Source: Parapristionchus giblindavisi (Eukaryota; Nematoda; Chromadorea; Rhabditida; Diplogasteridae). Taken from it: 64,000 nt of DNA. Location of the stretch: assembly GCA_943737045.1 (NCBI GenBank), contig CALSFV010000283.1:332501-396500 (forward strand), in the 5' to 3' direction. A program made the translations under genes and the position numbers. Shown here in pieces: positions 28,993 to 40,575 of the stretch. Every line of letters starts with the position of its first letter. The stretch's first letter is position 1. The notes under the pieces are model-generated. The model was not told the origin of the DNA. It ran no database searches and was given only the letters and a program-made list of their open reading frames with translations.

Positions 28993-29368
28993 TTAGTGTT
29001 TGAAACCGAACTTGGCATGCTGCGCAGTATGTAACCCTTTCCGGGAATCGTTTCCAATCCTCGCTGGCGCAATGACCAAACCCCGGCCTTATTGTTAGTA
29101 GTAGGTGTTTTGTCTCTGAAAAGACTAGGGTTTTAAACCCAAAGGGTTTCGTTTTCTGTGAGAGTACAGCAGAATAATGCCTTACGCCCTCTCTAACTAG
29201 CATTGTCGTTCTCTGTTCATTAAAGATCAATGCCAAAGATCAAAGAGCAAAGATCAATTTATCCACCATGTCAGGAGCAACAAGACGCAGTTCCTGCCGG
29301 TGTGTGCGGCGGACCCGCTGTCGCCCAATTCTGCCGCTGCGGTAACGCAGACTGGGTACGCTGTTGCT

Positions 29369-29536
29369 GCACTGAGAGCAAACTTACCCGGCAAATCGTT
29401 ACCCCGATACACTTTCCTGGCAAACGATTTCCCCAAATGGAAAGGAATTGAACGGCTGAATTCACCATTTGGGGTAATCGTTTGCCAGGAAAGTGTATCG
29501 GGGTAACGATTTGCCAGGTAAGTTTGCTCTCAGTGT
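29369..29536. mobile_element. Family 4 palindromic MITE
   Basis: Ends CACTGAGAGCAAACTTACC and its complement enclose arms with ACCCCGATACACTTTCCTGG. It is absent from copy 1, so it inserted after the duplication. Confidence 0.85.
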
Positions 29537-30195
29537 GTTTATGCATTGCCTATCCGTTGTACACCCACAACGGTAGACGATATGACTAGAAAATCGATAT
29601 TCGTTATGCGAATATCGATTAGTTGATGTGCATAGTTCAGTATGATTTCGAAATTCGCCATGTAGTCACGTGAAGCTGTAGGAGAATAATTTCATTACAG
29701 CCGCACCTTCTACATCGACCCGTTCAAGGATCGACGACGGTCAAGCGTGAAGTTATCCTTCAAAAAGAAGAAAGACACAATGTGCGAAATTTGATCTTTA
29801 CTATTTTGATCTTTGATCTTTGATCTTTGATTTATTGTAGTAACCATGCCTCCGCGCAAACCTCGACGTCTATGGATCCAGATCAATTGAATTCGTCCCT
29901 CAACGACGATTTGGTTAGTTCCACCGACATTTTGTCGTCTTTGGTCTTTGAACTTTTCTCTGTCTTTAATCTTTGAACTTTCCTATGACTTTGAACTTTA
30001 TTAAAACTTCTTTTTTTTCTATGCTTGATCTTTGATCTTTTTTATCTTGATCTTTGATCTTTCTTTAACTTTGATCTTTGATCTTTTAATCGATCTGTCA
30101 TACGTTTCAGCGTAGAAAGTGATAGCACTTCTCATCATTCCATTTTATTCACTCTAACGGGTTTTTCTTCAAGGCAAGACCACCATCTTTTTGAG

Positions 30196-31006
30196 TGTCC
30201 ATAGCTACCGTAACCCCCATAGCTACAGTAACCCCCATAGCTACCGTAACCCCCATAGCTACAGTAACCCCCATAGCTACAGTAACCCCCATAGCTACAA
30301 TAACCCCCATAGCTACCGTAACCCCATAGCTACAGTAACCCCCATAGCTACAGTAACCCCCATAGCTACAGTAACCCCCATAGCTACCGTAACCCCCATA
30401 GCTACAGTAACCCCCATAGCTACAGTAACCCCCATAGCTACAGTAACCCCCATAGCTACCGTAACCCCATAGCTACAGTAACCCCTATAGCTACAGTAAC
30501 CCCCATAGCTACCGTAACCCCCATAGCTACAGTAACCCCCATAGCTACCGTAACCCCCATAGCTACCGTAACCCCCATAGCTACAGTAACCCCCATAGCT
30601 ACCGTAACCCCCATAGCTACAGTAACCCCCATAGCTACAGTAACCCCCATAGCTACAGTAACCCCCATAGCTACCGTAACCCCATAGCTACAGTAACCCC
30701 CATAGCTACAGTAACCCCCATAGCTACAGTAACCCCCATAGCTACCGTAACCCCCATAGCTACAGTAACCCCCATAGCTACAGTAACCCCCATAGCTACA
30801 GTAACCCCCATAGCTACAGTAACCCCCATAGCTACCGTAACCCCATAGCTACAGTAACCCCTATAGCTACAGTAACCCCCATAGCTACCGTAACCCCCAT
30901 AGCTACAGTAACCCCCATAGCTACCGTAACCCCCATAGCTACAGTAACCCCCATAGCTACAGTAACCCCCATAGCTACCGTAACCCCTATAGCTACCGTA
31001 ACCCTT
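30196..31006. repeat. 17-bp minisatellite (about 47 units) in a duplicated channel intron
   Basis: The unit is CCCCATAGCTACAGTAA with an alternate CTACCGTAA form and occasional 16-bp units. A marker (16-bp unit followed by CCCCTATAG) recurs after about 375 bp, showing a higher-order repeat of about 22 units. In copy 1 the same intron has only about three imperfect units (18565-18625). Open frames through the array are artefacts of the repeat. Confidence 0.95.
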
Positions 31007-31548
31007 ATCCGCTCATAACTCCTGCCTAGCTTCAGTTTCACTCCCTTCCTTGGTTGATCTTTGATCTTTTATGTTATATCCCTAGCTCTAATCATCTAGC
31101 TTAGAAACTAACCAATTACTCGCTAGTTCGATCAATAAGTTTCTACTAATCAATAGGCTGCAAACTACCGTAATCAGGTGTTATCCGTTCAGGATCGAGC
31201 ACGTTCCATGTCTCTGGGTTGTGACGATAATCTGCTAATGGTGGATTACGCCCGTGGCAAGGGGCTCGCGCGAAAGGTTGGTATTCATTCAAATCTCTCG
31301 TTATAATGGTAAAATGGTGATGATATCATATGCATTGTGCTTAAAATTCTGCGATATTACACGTACCACACTTTTGTTTTTGGAATGGATACCGCATATC
31401 AAAGGAGACCCAGGATATTTTGGTGCGCTATTATCATGGAGAATGTGGAACCTACGATGTGGCATTCTGTTCACCAATAGATTTTGATTAAAAAACTTTC
31501 TCTATTGTAGTCCAGCTAGACAACCTATCTCTTAGAGAATTTGCTTTG

Positions 31549-31677
31549 AATCACAGCGTTCTCATGACTTTCAAAGCAAGAACGACCGCTCAACATACAA
31601 ACTCTCTCGAATACAATGGTCTCTCCTTTGTCTTGCTTTGGAAGAAAAATGGCTTGGACCAGAATACTGTGGAATGT
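31549..31677. mobile_element. Family 6 short repeat, inverted
   Basis: The complement of the repeats at 4808 and 21532, from CACAGCGTTCTCATGACTTT to GACCAGAATACTGTGG. It lies in a copy-2 intron. Confidence 0.7.
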
Positions 31678-32705
31678 AGAGTTATGCATGGTTACTCATG
31701 AAAAATCTCGAGGGTCCACTTCTTTAACAATAATCAGCCTCTGCTTTGAAAGCAATAATCATATTTAAAAATGGAGACCCACGAGTTTTTTCGTAATAAG
31801 ACTCTTCGGATTGAATGATAGAGATTCATCACACGAATCGCAAGACATATCTGATATTGATTCCCGATATGTTTAAAGCTCACTATGCGCATTGAAAGTA
31901 CAACTTTCAAGGCATGTAGAGAGTGCCCATCCGATTTTTTTTAACCCCACTCTCTCATTTCCTCATTGTCCCTTACGCCAATTACCATATAATATTAACC
32001 ATTTTCAGCATGATTATCGTGGCGGGAGTCAGTCATGCCAACTCATGGGTCCCCTTCTTTAATAAATACCTTGAACAAATAAAGAATAAAGAAAAAAATA
32101 TTTAAAAAATAAGATAAAAATATAAATGAATAAATGAATACATAAAATAAAATAATCATATAAATAAGTAAATATTATAGGCCTCCCTGCCCGCTGGCAT
32201 TCCTCGTGGTCGTGTGGCCGAGTTCGTGCAGGCTCACGAGAGGGGCAACCCGCAACCCGGAGTGGTCGAGGAGAAACGACGCATCACCTTCGTCCGACAA
32301 CACTCCCTCGGAGTAGGATGCGATTGATCTTTGATCTTTCATCTTTGATCTTTGCACCCAAACTCTCCCATAGGCCCCATAGCAGTTTGTCTCGTTCGGG
32401 TAATAGTGTGTTCAAAGACAAGAAATGCGTTACGCTAAGCACCGTAAGTCGGCTGCTCTACTGTGTTTACCGGAGTACAAATAATTTGATAACATTGAAC
32501 ATAATATCTTCTTGAGCTTTGAATAACACGCAATGCTAGTCGTCGTTTTGTTGTAAAAACTCCGAGTTTTACCACATTAATCGGGTCCATCGATTTATTT
32601 CATGTTACACACTTTCTCGAGCTCAACAGTTATTAAAATGACTGTTTTCCTGTTTCCGCCGAAATAAACATATTTATAAGCCATATAAAATTGTGCAAAA
32701 GAACG

Positions 32706-32777
32706 AGGTCCCGGGGAGATTCGAACTCCCGCTGCTGGATTCAAAGTCCAAAGTGCTAACCGCTACACTACGGGACC
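32706..32777 (-). tRNA. tRNA-Gln (anticodon TTG), duplicate
   Basis: The 72 bases are identical to the gene at 19775-19846, with anticodon loop CTTTGAA and T loop TTCGAAT. The surrounding sequence is also duplicated, so this copy came with the segmental duplication rather than separately. Confidence 0.95.
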
Positions 32778-33736
32778 GATGCGAAAGCAAATACGAGAGA
32801 GTGTTAAGGAGAAAATGGAAAGGGGATGCAACGTTTTCGTGGACGGCATATGAGAAAAGGAACATTTAGAAAGAGAAATTATCGAATCAGTACTTTTAAT
32901 ATTTAAGTAAAGTCGAATTTCTGATCGGCATAAATCAACAACTAATTCTAATGATACATGAGATTTTATTATTCTATTATATCTAAACGATTTTCATGGA
33001 AAGCTTCAAACATATCATGAATCAATAGCGGTTCGTGTGATGAATCTTTATCATTTTACCCGAACGGTTTTATTGCGAAAAACACTCGAAGGTTTCCATC
33101 TTTACAGTTACACGCCAGGCTAATTTGACTCGTTACGTTGGACACCCCCTCCAGGACGAAAAATGAAACGGGTCACCACACTTCGTTCAATTTAGGGTGG
33201 GGCTGTTTTTTGGAATGCCGAAATAATGAATTCCTTTAAAAAATCTGGGAACAAAATTTGAAAAAAAACATTCTCTGAATTTTCTTCGACGCAACATTGA
33301 TTAAATGTTATTCGGCCCGGTAAGAAGTACAGAGGCAGTCTTCTACACGACGCACCTGCAAATCAATGTATCTTTCTTTAAATGCACACGGTATAGCTAA
33401 TTTGACACTATCGGATTTGGCAATGCTCTCTCGCCCTTTTTGTACCTCTCAGTATCTTTATATTGCATTAAGCAAATAAGCTGTAATCACTATGCTAATC
33501 ACTTTAACGGCTACTAAACAAATGGAATTTTATTGCAATTAACTTACAAAAAGAAAGAAGAATATATTTTACAATAAATCAATACTGATCGCGATGCAAA
33601 TATACTGTAGATGTTTGTTATTGATCGTTTGACACATTCGCGTTGCGTAAACCGAACATTTTTCCAAATTCCCAAAAAAGTTTTAATCGTTTTTTCCCGT
33701 TGATAGTAAGCCTTTGTACCTCTATTTGTTTATTAC

Positions 33737-33881
33737 ACAGAGAGTAAACTTGCTCAAATATGGGCAAACGATTTGCCCACATTCGGGCCAAAAACCACTG
33801 ATTTGCTCATATACAGGCTAGCATTTGTCTGAACACGGTCAAATCCAACTAACGCCATTCGGGCAAATTTAACCTCTAAGT
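33737..33881. mobile_element. Family 4 MITE
   Basis: Left end CACAGAGAGTAAACTTGCTC, right end GGGCAAATTTAACCTCTAAG, with internal GGGCAAACGATTTGCCC palindromic units. It lies 50 bases upstream of the first recognised exon of the gene at 33931. Confidence 0.7.
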
Positions 33882-33930
33882 AGTTCTCAAAGTGTCTGCT
33901 ACCATTTATAGCTAGATATTCTGCCTTCAG

Positions 33931-34876
33931 GCACCCTCAAGATCGAGTTCACCGAGATTGAAGTGGACTCTGAACCGGGTGACGATGAACTCCGACAGAT
34001 TGGACCGGAAGTTGTCATTAATCTCACTCTACGGGATTATTGTCAGATCAAATCCCTACCGGGCGAACAAGCTGGGGTGTTTATTCGTGAGTTTTATCGA
34101 TTTTTTTGGAATATTTAGCGGTCATCAAAGCTCTAACCTTTGATTCGGTTCATCACTTTGTTGTACAGTAAAGATTACAGGAATGACCGGAGTTCTTGCT
34201 TCTGGAATCTTCAACAACGAGGCCTACTTAGTGGATAACTCGAGAAGCTTCAAGATCAAGATGACCGGCATCAGAGACGATGATCAGCCCCGTGCCGTCG
34301 GTTCGGTCATCACTATCATCGCGGGACTTGTCTTCTTACCTCGCGGTACGATACATTCATTATTAGTATCCAACATGTTTATACATATAGAAAATAGGTG
34401 TAACCTACAGACCTGCGAATTGTTATATTTCATACATTTTCGGTGCCCTCCCCATTGTTTTTATATTCTTTTTAGTGGGTCGATTTTCGAAATGTAGTGG
34501 GTCAATTTAGAAAATTCGTTATTTTTCGCTTAAAAATCGTCATTTTATCTCAATCCTCGCATTACGAGGGTATGGCAATGTATGGTTATTTCACTTTTTG
34601 AGCTATTTTAACACACGAAAAGTATTAAATATCACACTTCACCGGTCGCATGTGCTGTGGGTTACACTTTTTTCTGTGTGTATGTTTTGTAAATTAAAAA
34701 AAAAAACATTTTTTTTTCAAAAATGAGTAATTGTTTCAGAAGCAATGGCACTCCATGTCTTCAAGATGGAAGCGGTGCCCACGTCCGAGCTTCAAGATGT
34801 TGATGACCGTTCCTACCCAGTCATTGTTCCTGATCATTACGATCCATTTGACTATTTTTGTAACCCTGCAAACTAA
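33931..34876 (+). CDS. C-terminal part of a possible OB-fold (RPA32-like) protein
   Basis: Exons 33931-34086, 34169-34345 and 34740-34876 join in phase, ending at TAA 34874-34876. An AATAAA follows at 34943. The about 155 visible residues read FTEIEVDSEP..., then VINLTLRDYCQIKSLPGEQA, a strand-rich block (FILKITGMTGVLASGIFNNE), and ALHVFKMEAVPTSELQDVDD. The strand order, a substrate-loop-like YLVDNS segment and a VFKMEAVP ending resemble the OB fold of replication protein A 32-kDa subunits, which bind single-stranded DNA in the nucleus. This is a by-eye similarity only. The first exon is missing; it must lie upstream and leave one base. Start and identity are uncertain. Confidence 0.55.
34600..34695. 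mobile_element. Half of a family 5 MITE
   Basis: GAGCTATTTTAACACACGAA through CACTTTTTTCTGTGTGTATG matches the right half of the element at 51284-51447. It lies in the last intron of the gene at 33931. Confidence 0.6.
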
Positions 34877-35059
34877 TAATTCGGTTACATCATTGCAATT
34901 GTCCGTTGTCTTCTCATCCTCGTTCAATGTTGAAAGTTAATGAATAAAGTTTCCTAATGTACGTCGAAATTACTATGTGTACTCACAAGGGTTGGGGGGA
35001 AAGGGTAAAAATTTGGTAACGGTAATTCACCGGTCTAAGACCGTTAAAAACTGGTAAAG

Positions 35060-35418
35060 ACCGTTAAAGGTGGACTCCCGCGAATATTTTCGTAAACAAA
35101 CTGTGAAGACAGAATGATAGCAAAAGTTATTCTACATACCGTACACTATTTATTTTAAGCTAATTCAGCTTATTGATCGCTAGAATCATGAATGAATCAT
35201 GCAATCAAACTCAGGCAAAGGCGCGCTTTTTGAAAATAGGAAAGTTCGGCAATAGGATTCGAACCCGCGACCATGCGCTTTCTAGTCAGAAGTTTTACCA
35301 CTACGCTAAGAGAGCGATGGGTAGTCTTCCTATCTTCTTGCATATCACTAGACACTTGCATAAGCGAGATGTAAGAGATTTGCATGATCATTCGCGGGTC
35401 TCCACCTTTAAAACCGGT
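35060..35418. mobile_element. Family 7: TIR element carrying a tRNA-like core
   Basis: Ends AGGTGGACTCCCGCGAAT and ATTCGCGGGTCTCCACCT are inverted repeats next to TTAA on both sides. Inside, on the minus strand, TAGCGTAGTGG fits a pol III A box and GGGTTCGAATCC a B box (about 35235-35315), although the stems no longer pair. A full second copy lies at 47207-47560 and a broken one at 63785-63913. Confidence 0.75.
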
Positions 35419-35637
35419 AAAACTGCGAAAAATACAAAAAAAATTGCGAAGTTTATTTATACGTTTATTCATTCCATGAAAGCTGTGATATCTTGTCTGA
35501 TGCTATATGTGAATAAAAAAACAGCTAATTTTTACCTTAACCGTAGTTATAACAAAAAAAATATTTTTATTTATTTTGTTGTATTAATATATTTGGTATG
35601 TTGAGAGAGTAACTGTCTGGTACTATCGCGCTTCGCT

Positions 35638-35796
35638 ATGGACAAGATATTGAGTATTACTATTCCTTTACCATTTCAGGGCATCGGTCTCGCCGATTTC
35701 CCCATTTCGGGTTCATCATTCACTCTTTGCCGACGACTCCGACGTGTGTATGTTGAAGGACGTAGACGGAGTAAAGCTACTAGCTTTATTATATAG
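35638..35796 (+). other. Short open frame with splice-like TTTCAG, unrecognised
   Basis: A 52-codon frame contains TTTCAG/GGCATCGGTCTCGCC and ends TAG. GC content rises sharply across 35680-35780, as in exons elsewhere here. It could be a terminal exon of an unmapped gene. No match is recognised. Confidence 0.25.
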
Positions 35797-37305
35797 ACGA
35801 GATATGAGAGAGGGGTCTAGGGAGTGGCCACTGGATGGGGTTGGAATAGAATAGAATAAATGGATAGTCTAGACAAGCATTGTCGTAGACAAAGAGTGGA
35901 GGCATTATATGCAGATCTAATTACATATGAAAATATGTAGATTCAATCACATACACAACAATATTCCTATTATATTATATGATGTGTCCATTCGAAATTG
36001 AAATGAGGAACGAGTCAAAAATAGCCTTTTCAAAAAATTTACTAATTAATTAAATAGTCGCATATTTAATGAGCACATCACGATCACTTCAATAATTTGC
36101 TATCTTTGTATATTTCTCGGCCTGATTATTCATAAAAATCATGATAACCTCTAGAAATTCATTATCCTTTATGTTACCATTCTCATTGTAACTCCTTTTT
36201 TCCTTTTTATCATCACGCGTTTCATTGTATATAAAAAAATTATTATTATTATCTACCCCGAATCTCAGTATACCAAAAGAAACATTCATTTCAAGATTCT
36301 TGCATTTCGTTTTTTAACACTTTCCACCCCAATAAGTGTATGAAAATGTTCATAGCCGATAGCTAATTTTTAAAAAATCTAGAATTGAAATTTTGGAAAA
36401 AATATTATAGACGACAATAGTGGAGATATAAAGAATGAAACATTTTGAAGGTTCAATGAAATTCATCTTAATAAAATGTGGGTATTTATTGCTGTGATGT
36501 GAAGAAGTTGGTGAAATTTCGTTATAACCAACAATACAAAGGAGCAACAATGGGCAATCAATCAATCAATCAATCAATATTTATCAGGTTCACACTGCGG
36601 TGTGCTGGGATATGGTTGTTAGCCATTGGGAGTAGGGCATATCCCACCGTCCTTTCCCGATTCTCCTCCTTAGGTCATCACGCCAACGAGTAAGGGGCTT
36701 TACAGCAGGTCTTCGAGAAGCATATTGATATCCAATGGGCACACCCCTAAATAATTTTAAACTGTTCGCTTTGACCAGAGCGCTAAATTACTCATTGTGT
36801 GCTTTTCAGCCACCTAAAAGGAACAATTTTAATTAATATCGTCCGCTTTTGTCACCCTCCATCATTTTTGTGATCGAGGATTGTGCATGCTGAGAAAAAA
36901 CGTACTGTACTTACAAGGAAATGGAGCGTTTTAAGAAGATCGATAATCAAATTTCAAACATATTTGAGATCAACTCGGGCTTTCAGCTAGTATCGGAATA
37001 AACAACTCGTATTTCATTTTGAACTTACCCGTTTTTTCTGCTGTTTTGCCAAGTTAAAAATCAACTTCACATAGCAATGTTTATCCTATCAGCATTTCGT
37101 GAACAGAGAACACCAACACAATAGAAATGTTCTTCACAAGATCTATCTTTCGTCTCCATTCGCGTCTCCTCCTTGAATCTTTATTAGAATAACAATAATA
37201 ATAATAGGTGATTTTAGCTGAACAGTTCAAACTACAGCTGGGCAGAAATTCAAACAACAATTTGTAAACAACTTGAAATGTATTTTTAAAATGCGCAAAA
37301 GAACG
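35797..37305. other. AT-rich intergenic DNA
   Basis: No gene, tRNA or clear transposon end was recognised. Minor features are an (ATC)n-type AATCAATCAATC run at 36558-36580 and a family-1 remnant near 36740-36800 (ACTGTTCGCTTTGACC). Confidence 0.5.
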
Positions 37306-37377
37306 AGGTCCCGGGGAGATTCGAACTCCCGCTGCTGGATTCAAAGTCCAAAGTGCTAACCGCTACACTACGGGACC
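37306..37377 (-). tRNA. tRNA-Gln (anticodon TTG)
   Basis: The same 72-base sequence as at 19775 and 32706. The flanks are related but more diverged (for example AACGTTTTCT followed by CATAAGAGAA), so this is an older copy of the same tRNA unit. Confidence 0.95.
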
Positions 37378-38523
37378 GACGAGAAAGATAAAACGAGTGA
37401 GCGTTAAAGAGAAGGTCGATAGAGGATATAACGTTTTCTTTCGCGACATAAGAGAACAACGAGCAATTAGTGAGAGATATTATCTTGTAATAAAATTGAA
37501 ATTTAGAGAAACAAAATGAAGCTGTAAGCGATGATCCTTATTCAGAAACCTGGATTCTGGAAAAGACTCCATAAAGGTCATAAGAACCGCTTTTCAGCAT
37601 TTAAATCTGAATAATAATAATATAATTTTGTGGTGAGTTTAGCCATTTCGAATAAGTGAATGAACGTGACTAAAGTCATAGCTACTAATACAACACACAG
37701 AAAAGCGATGGCGATCTGAGGCGGACCGCAGTCCATCACATATCTGACCCAGGAGTCGCCTTTAGGGGATGCAGGACTGTAGTTTTCGGATGTCGTTTGC
37801 GGTCATGAACTCACTTCGCCGGCAATACTCTAGAACACCGGCCAACTCCAATAGTATGGCATAAAAGTGTAGAATAGTCTAGAATAAATGGCTATTCTTC
37901 GAGTTTATTTTATTTTTCTCATCCTTTTGGACTGGCCCGGTGTTTTGGTCCGGTGTTCTAAAGTAGTGCCACTTCGCCGCAGGTCCTCTAAATTGGTAGT
38001 GAATAGATCACGCGGTAAAGTAGGTCGGAAGGAGAAATTAGGCGATCCGGATTGAATCGGTCTTGAATTATCACTGGCCTGTCTATCTGTGATCACCCGC
38101 AGGACTTCGTGTGCCTTGAATAACGGGTTGTACTTTTGCCTTTTTTACCGGCGAATTTGTGATAGAGACCGAATGTGCCGAGTGTATTTCCTTTTTCAGG
38201 ACCATTTGCTTTGAACAAAAATCGTTCACAATTTCATAGCTTGAATAAATTAAATTTTTAAAAAAACTTCAAGGAAAACAGATGAATCCCGTAATTCAAG
38301 GCTCATGAGTCCTTCGGGAGATCACTGCGATGCTAGTGATAATTCAATTAACATTCGATGATTTTATTTAAATTAACAATTTATTTATATGAAAGAATAA
38401 TGGAACAGGCATAGCGATCTATCAAGAGTAAACGAAGTGTGGTGATCCATTTTATTTGAAGTCGAATAGTGGAAATAAAGACACTTGGAAAGAAATGATT
38501 TGATAAAAATCGGCAAAAGAGGA

Positions 38524-38595
38524 AGGTCCCGGGGAGATTTGAACTCCCGTCGCAGGATTCAGAGTCCTGAGTGCTAACCGCTACACCACGGGACC
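38524..38595 (-). tRNA. tRNA-Gln (anticodon CTG)
   Basis: A complete cloverleaf: acceptor GGTCCCG/CGGGACC, D arm GTGTAGCGGTTAGCAC, anticodon loop CTCTGAA, T loop TTCAAAT (A instead of the usual G at the fourth position). It decodes CAG, complementing the TTG isoacceptors nearby. Confidence 0.93.
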
Positions 38596-39396
38596 TGCGA
38601 GGGCCATCTCTTCAAAACAGCGGAAAGAGAGAAAAGAGTAAAGGTGCGCTCGCTAGTTGAAGTGATTGGAAAAGGAAATAGAATTAGATTATTTTGGACA
38701 CAATATTTTATTTCAACGTGTTCATCCCTTTTTGTGGCCTTTTTTGGGAACGGCCCTCACCTTTCGCCTACTATATGAGACCGGTTAACCAACCATTGTG
38801 CCCTTGAAGTCTAGACATTGTGCATCGGACTTTCGATGGCTATCTCGCCGGACGGAGATATTTACTACCGATATTGAGGAGCGGAGCGAGATTATCATCT
38901 AATCATTTGGGTCATATCTGTCTATATACCATTCGTAATATGATTATCTTATGTCAACGTAAGCGATGAACGAAAAAAACTCAACAGGCTCTTTAGTAAA
39001 GAGTTAGTAGAGTCTTTACCAAACTCTCAAGTCAAAAGAGACGAGTAATATTGTCCGTATAAAATGTACTTGTGAAATTTCCTTGCTACTAGCTGCTGAG
39101 CGCAGAAATATTATATCTATCAACTCTCCCTCTCTAAACATACAGTGTAGCCTAAAAGTCATCGGACACTTTTTCGTTTTTTTTATAACTTTTGATCCAG
39201 GAAAGCAATCAAGCTGATCTTTTGAGTCAATGTACAGAATTTATCAAGGGATACAACCATGATGTGTTGGTGTAATTAAATTAGTTCACTGTTGCATAGT
39301 AATGATTCTATCGAAATACACTTTTTTGAAAAATTATATTTCTTTGGTGAAAGGCCCTGTTCTTCTGAAACAATGTGAGAGTGGAGATCCCCACTA

Positions 39397-39604
39397 CTCT
39401 GGTATTTTGCCACTTAAAGTCTACTTAAACTTTCCCACTTTAAGTAGACTTTAAGTAAACTTAAAGTGAGACGTAAGTCTACTTAAAGTGGTGTGGTATA
39501 CTGTAATGCATTTCGTCAAATGTTCTTTCACTTAAAGTTTACTTAAAGTCTACTTAAAGTCTGTGACGTAGTTTAAGTAGACTTTAAGTGGCAAAATACC
39601 AGAG
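39397..39604. mobile_element. 208-bp MITE nested in the left foldback arm
   Basis: Ends CTCTGGTATTTTGCCACTTA and complement, flanked by TA on each side. The empty site CCCCACTAGGGCTG is preserved in the right arm, which proves the insertion. The interior repeats ACTTAAAGTCT units. Remnants of the same family lie at 51806-51925 and 58590-58703. Confidence 0.92.
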
Positions 39605-40328
39605 TAGGGCTGTACAGTCAAACAATCCGGAATGGCTCCGACTCCGATTTCAAGCTGTGGCAGGGTTGCAACTTTGGCCTCCAAAATTTATAACTCAGCT
39701 TCTAGATGTGGTAACAACCCATTCTATTGGCTGAAATGATGCTAGTGTCGAGTAATGTTTATTCCTCTAATATGGTAGTCATAGCTCGCCATTTGCCCTC
39801 AGGGCATAAATTATATTTTTTTGAAGGAGGACGGATTTTGAGACCCTACAGTTCAGAGGGCAGGTCTTCTAAAATTATGGTTCCTGCGCAAGCAGCTTAG
39901 CAATGTATCATATAATTATATCCCTTATTTTGGTTTAGTTCCGATTCCTTTCAGATCCGTAGCAAAAGTTATGCTGAGGTCTACTCGGTGCCTGCTCTTA
40001 CGCTTTCATTCTTACTGCTCTAGTTCCTGGGCCTCTATTGATGAAATCTCTTATTTTCAAAGTAGATATGCATGTTAGAGATGTTCACAAAAGTTTTTAC
40101 ACTATTGCTGAACATTGATCTTTGATCTTTGTATGTTGATCTTTGATCGCTGAAACCGAGTAGACCTCAGCATAACTTTTGCTACGGATCTGAAAGGAAT
40201 CGGAACTAAACCAAAATAAGGGATATAATTATATGATACATTGTTAAGCTGCTTGCGCAGGAACCATAATTTTAGAAGACCTGCCCTCTGAACTGTAGGG
40301 TCTCAAAATCAGTCCTCCTTCAAAAAAA

Positions 40329-40575
40329 TATTTATTTATTTATTTATTTCTTTATTTATTTCTTTATCCATCAGTTAAAATCAAGAATAATGAATGAATG
40401 AAGCAATAAGGGAGTGATGGAGTTCCGTCGCTTAAGCGATTTCGGTTGGGGAGTGGCAGCTTTAGCTGAACAATGATATTAAGGACGAATACGAGATTGA
40501 GTTATAATATTGTGAGGGGGCAAATTTAGTATCCCTGCACGGAATATATGGGGAGGGGAAGAGACAAGCTATTAT
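40329..40575 (-). mobile_element. Repeat inserted in the right foldback arm
   Basis: TTTATTTATTTATTTATTTC followed by TCCATCAGTTAAAATCAAGA resembles the reversed 3' tail of a non-LTR element. The sequence GGAGTTCCGTCGCTTAAGCG recurs at 45712-45835. The left arm shows the uninterrupted site. Confidence 0.7.

Larger units (their letters stand above)
27837..32312 (+). pseudogene. Duplicated K2P channel tail, disrupted
   Basis: Exon equivalents: 27837-27937, 28131-28178, about 28402-28491, 28534-28548, 29275-29355, 29701-29781, 29841-29913, 31193-31276 and 32181-32312. Most stay open and differ from copy 1 by in-frame indels: 9 bp fewer in the exon at 29275 and 3 bp fewer at 31193. Two defects stand out. 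The acceptor TTACAG of the third exon is TTACAT here, and the fourth exon reads GAG GTC GTC GTG TAG, a premature stop beside the inserted foldback element. There is no pore domain in front of it, so it cannot make a channel. Use as an alternative 3' end of the intact gene is possible but unproven. Confidence 0.75.
27676..33600 (+). other. Segmental duplication, copy 2
   Basis: This is the duplicate of 16244-22165, starting in an (ATT)n tract and containing nine recognisable channel-tail exons, the tRNA-Gln gene and flanking DNA. Compared with copy 1 it has gained a foldback element at 28551-28992, a palindromic MITE at 29369-29536 and a minisatellite at 30196-31006, and it lacks the non-LTR fragments. 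Confidence 0.85.

Noticed and set aside
30191..31041. Tandem-repeat proteins (VTVAMG or PIATVT repeats)
   Set aside because: 17-bp minisatellite artefact inside a duplicated intron; the unit shifts frame and appears on both strands.
35235..35315. Functional tRNA gene on the minus strand
   Set aside because: A and B boxes are present, but the acceptor and anticodon stems do not pair and it lies inside a repeated TIR element.
36089..36565. Two short minus-strand frames in AT-rich DNA
   Set aside because: Lysine/Asn-rich composition reflects AT content; no splice signals or family resemblance.
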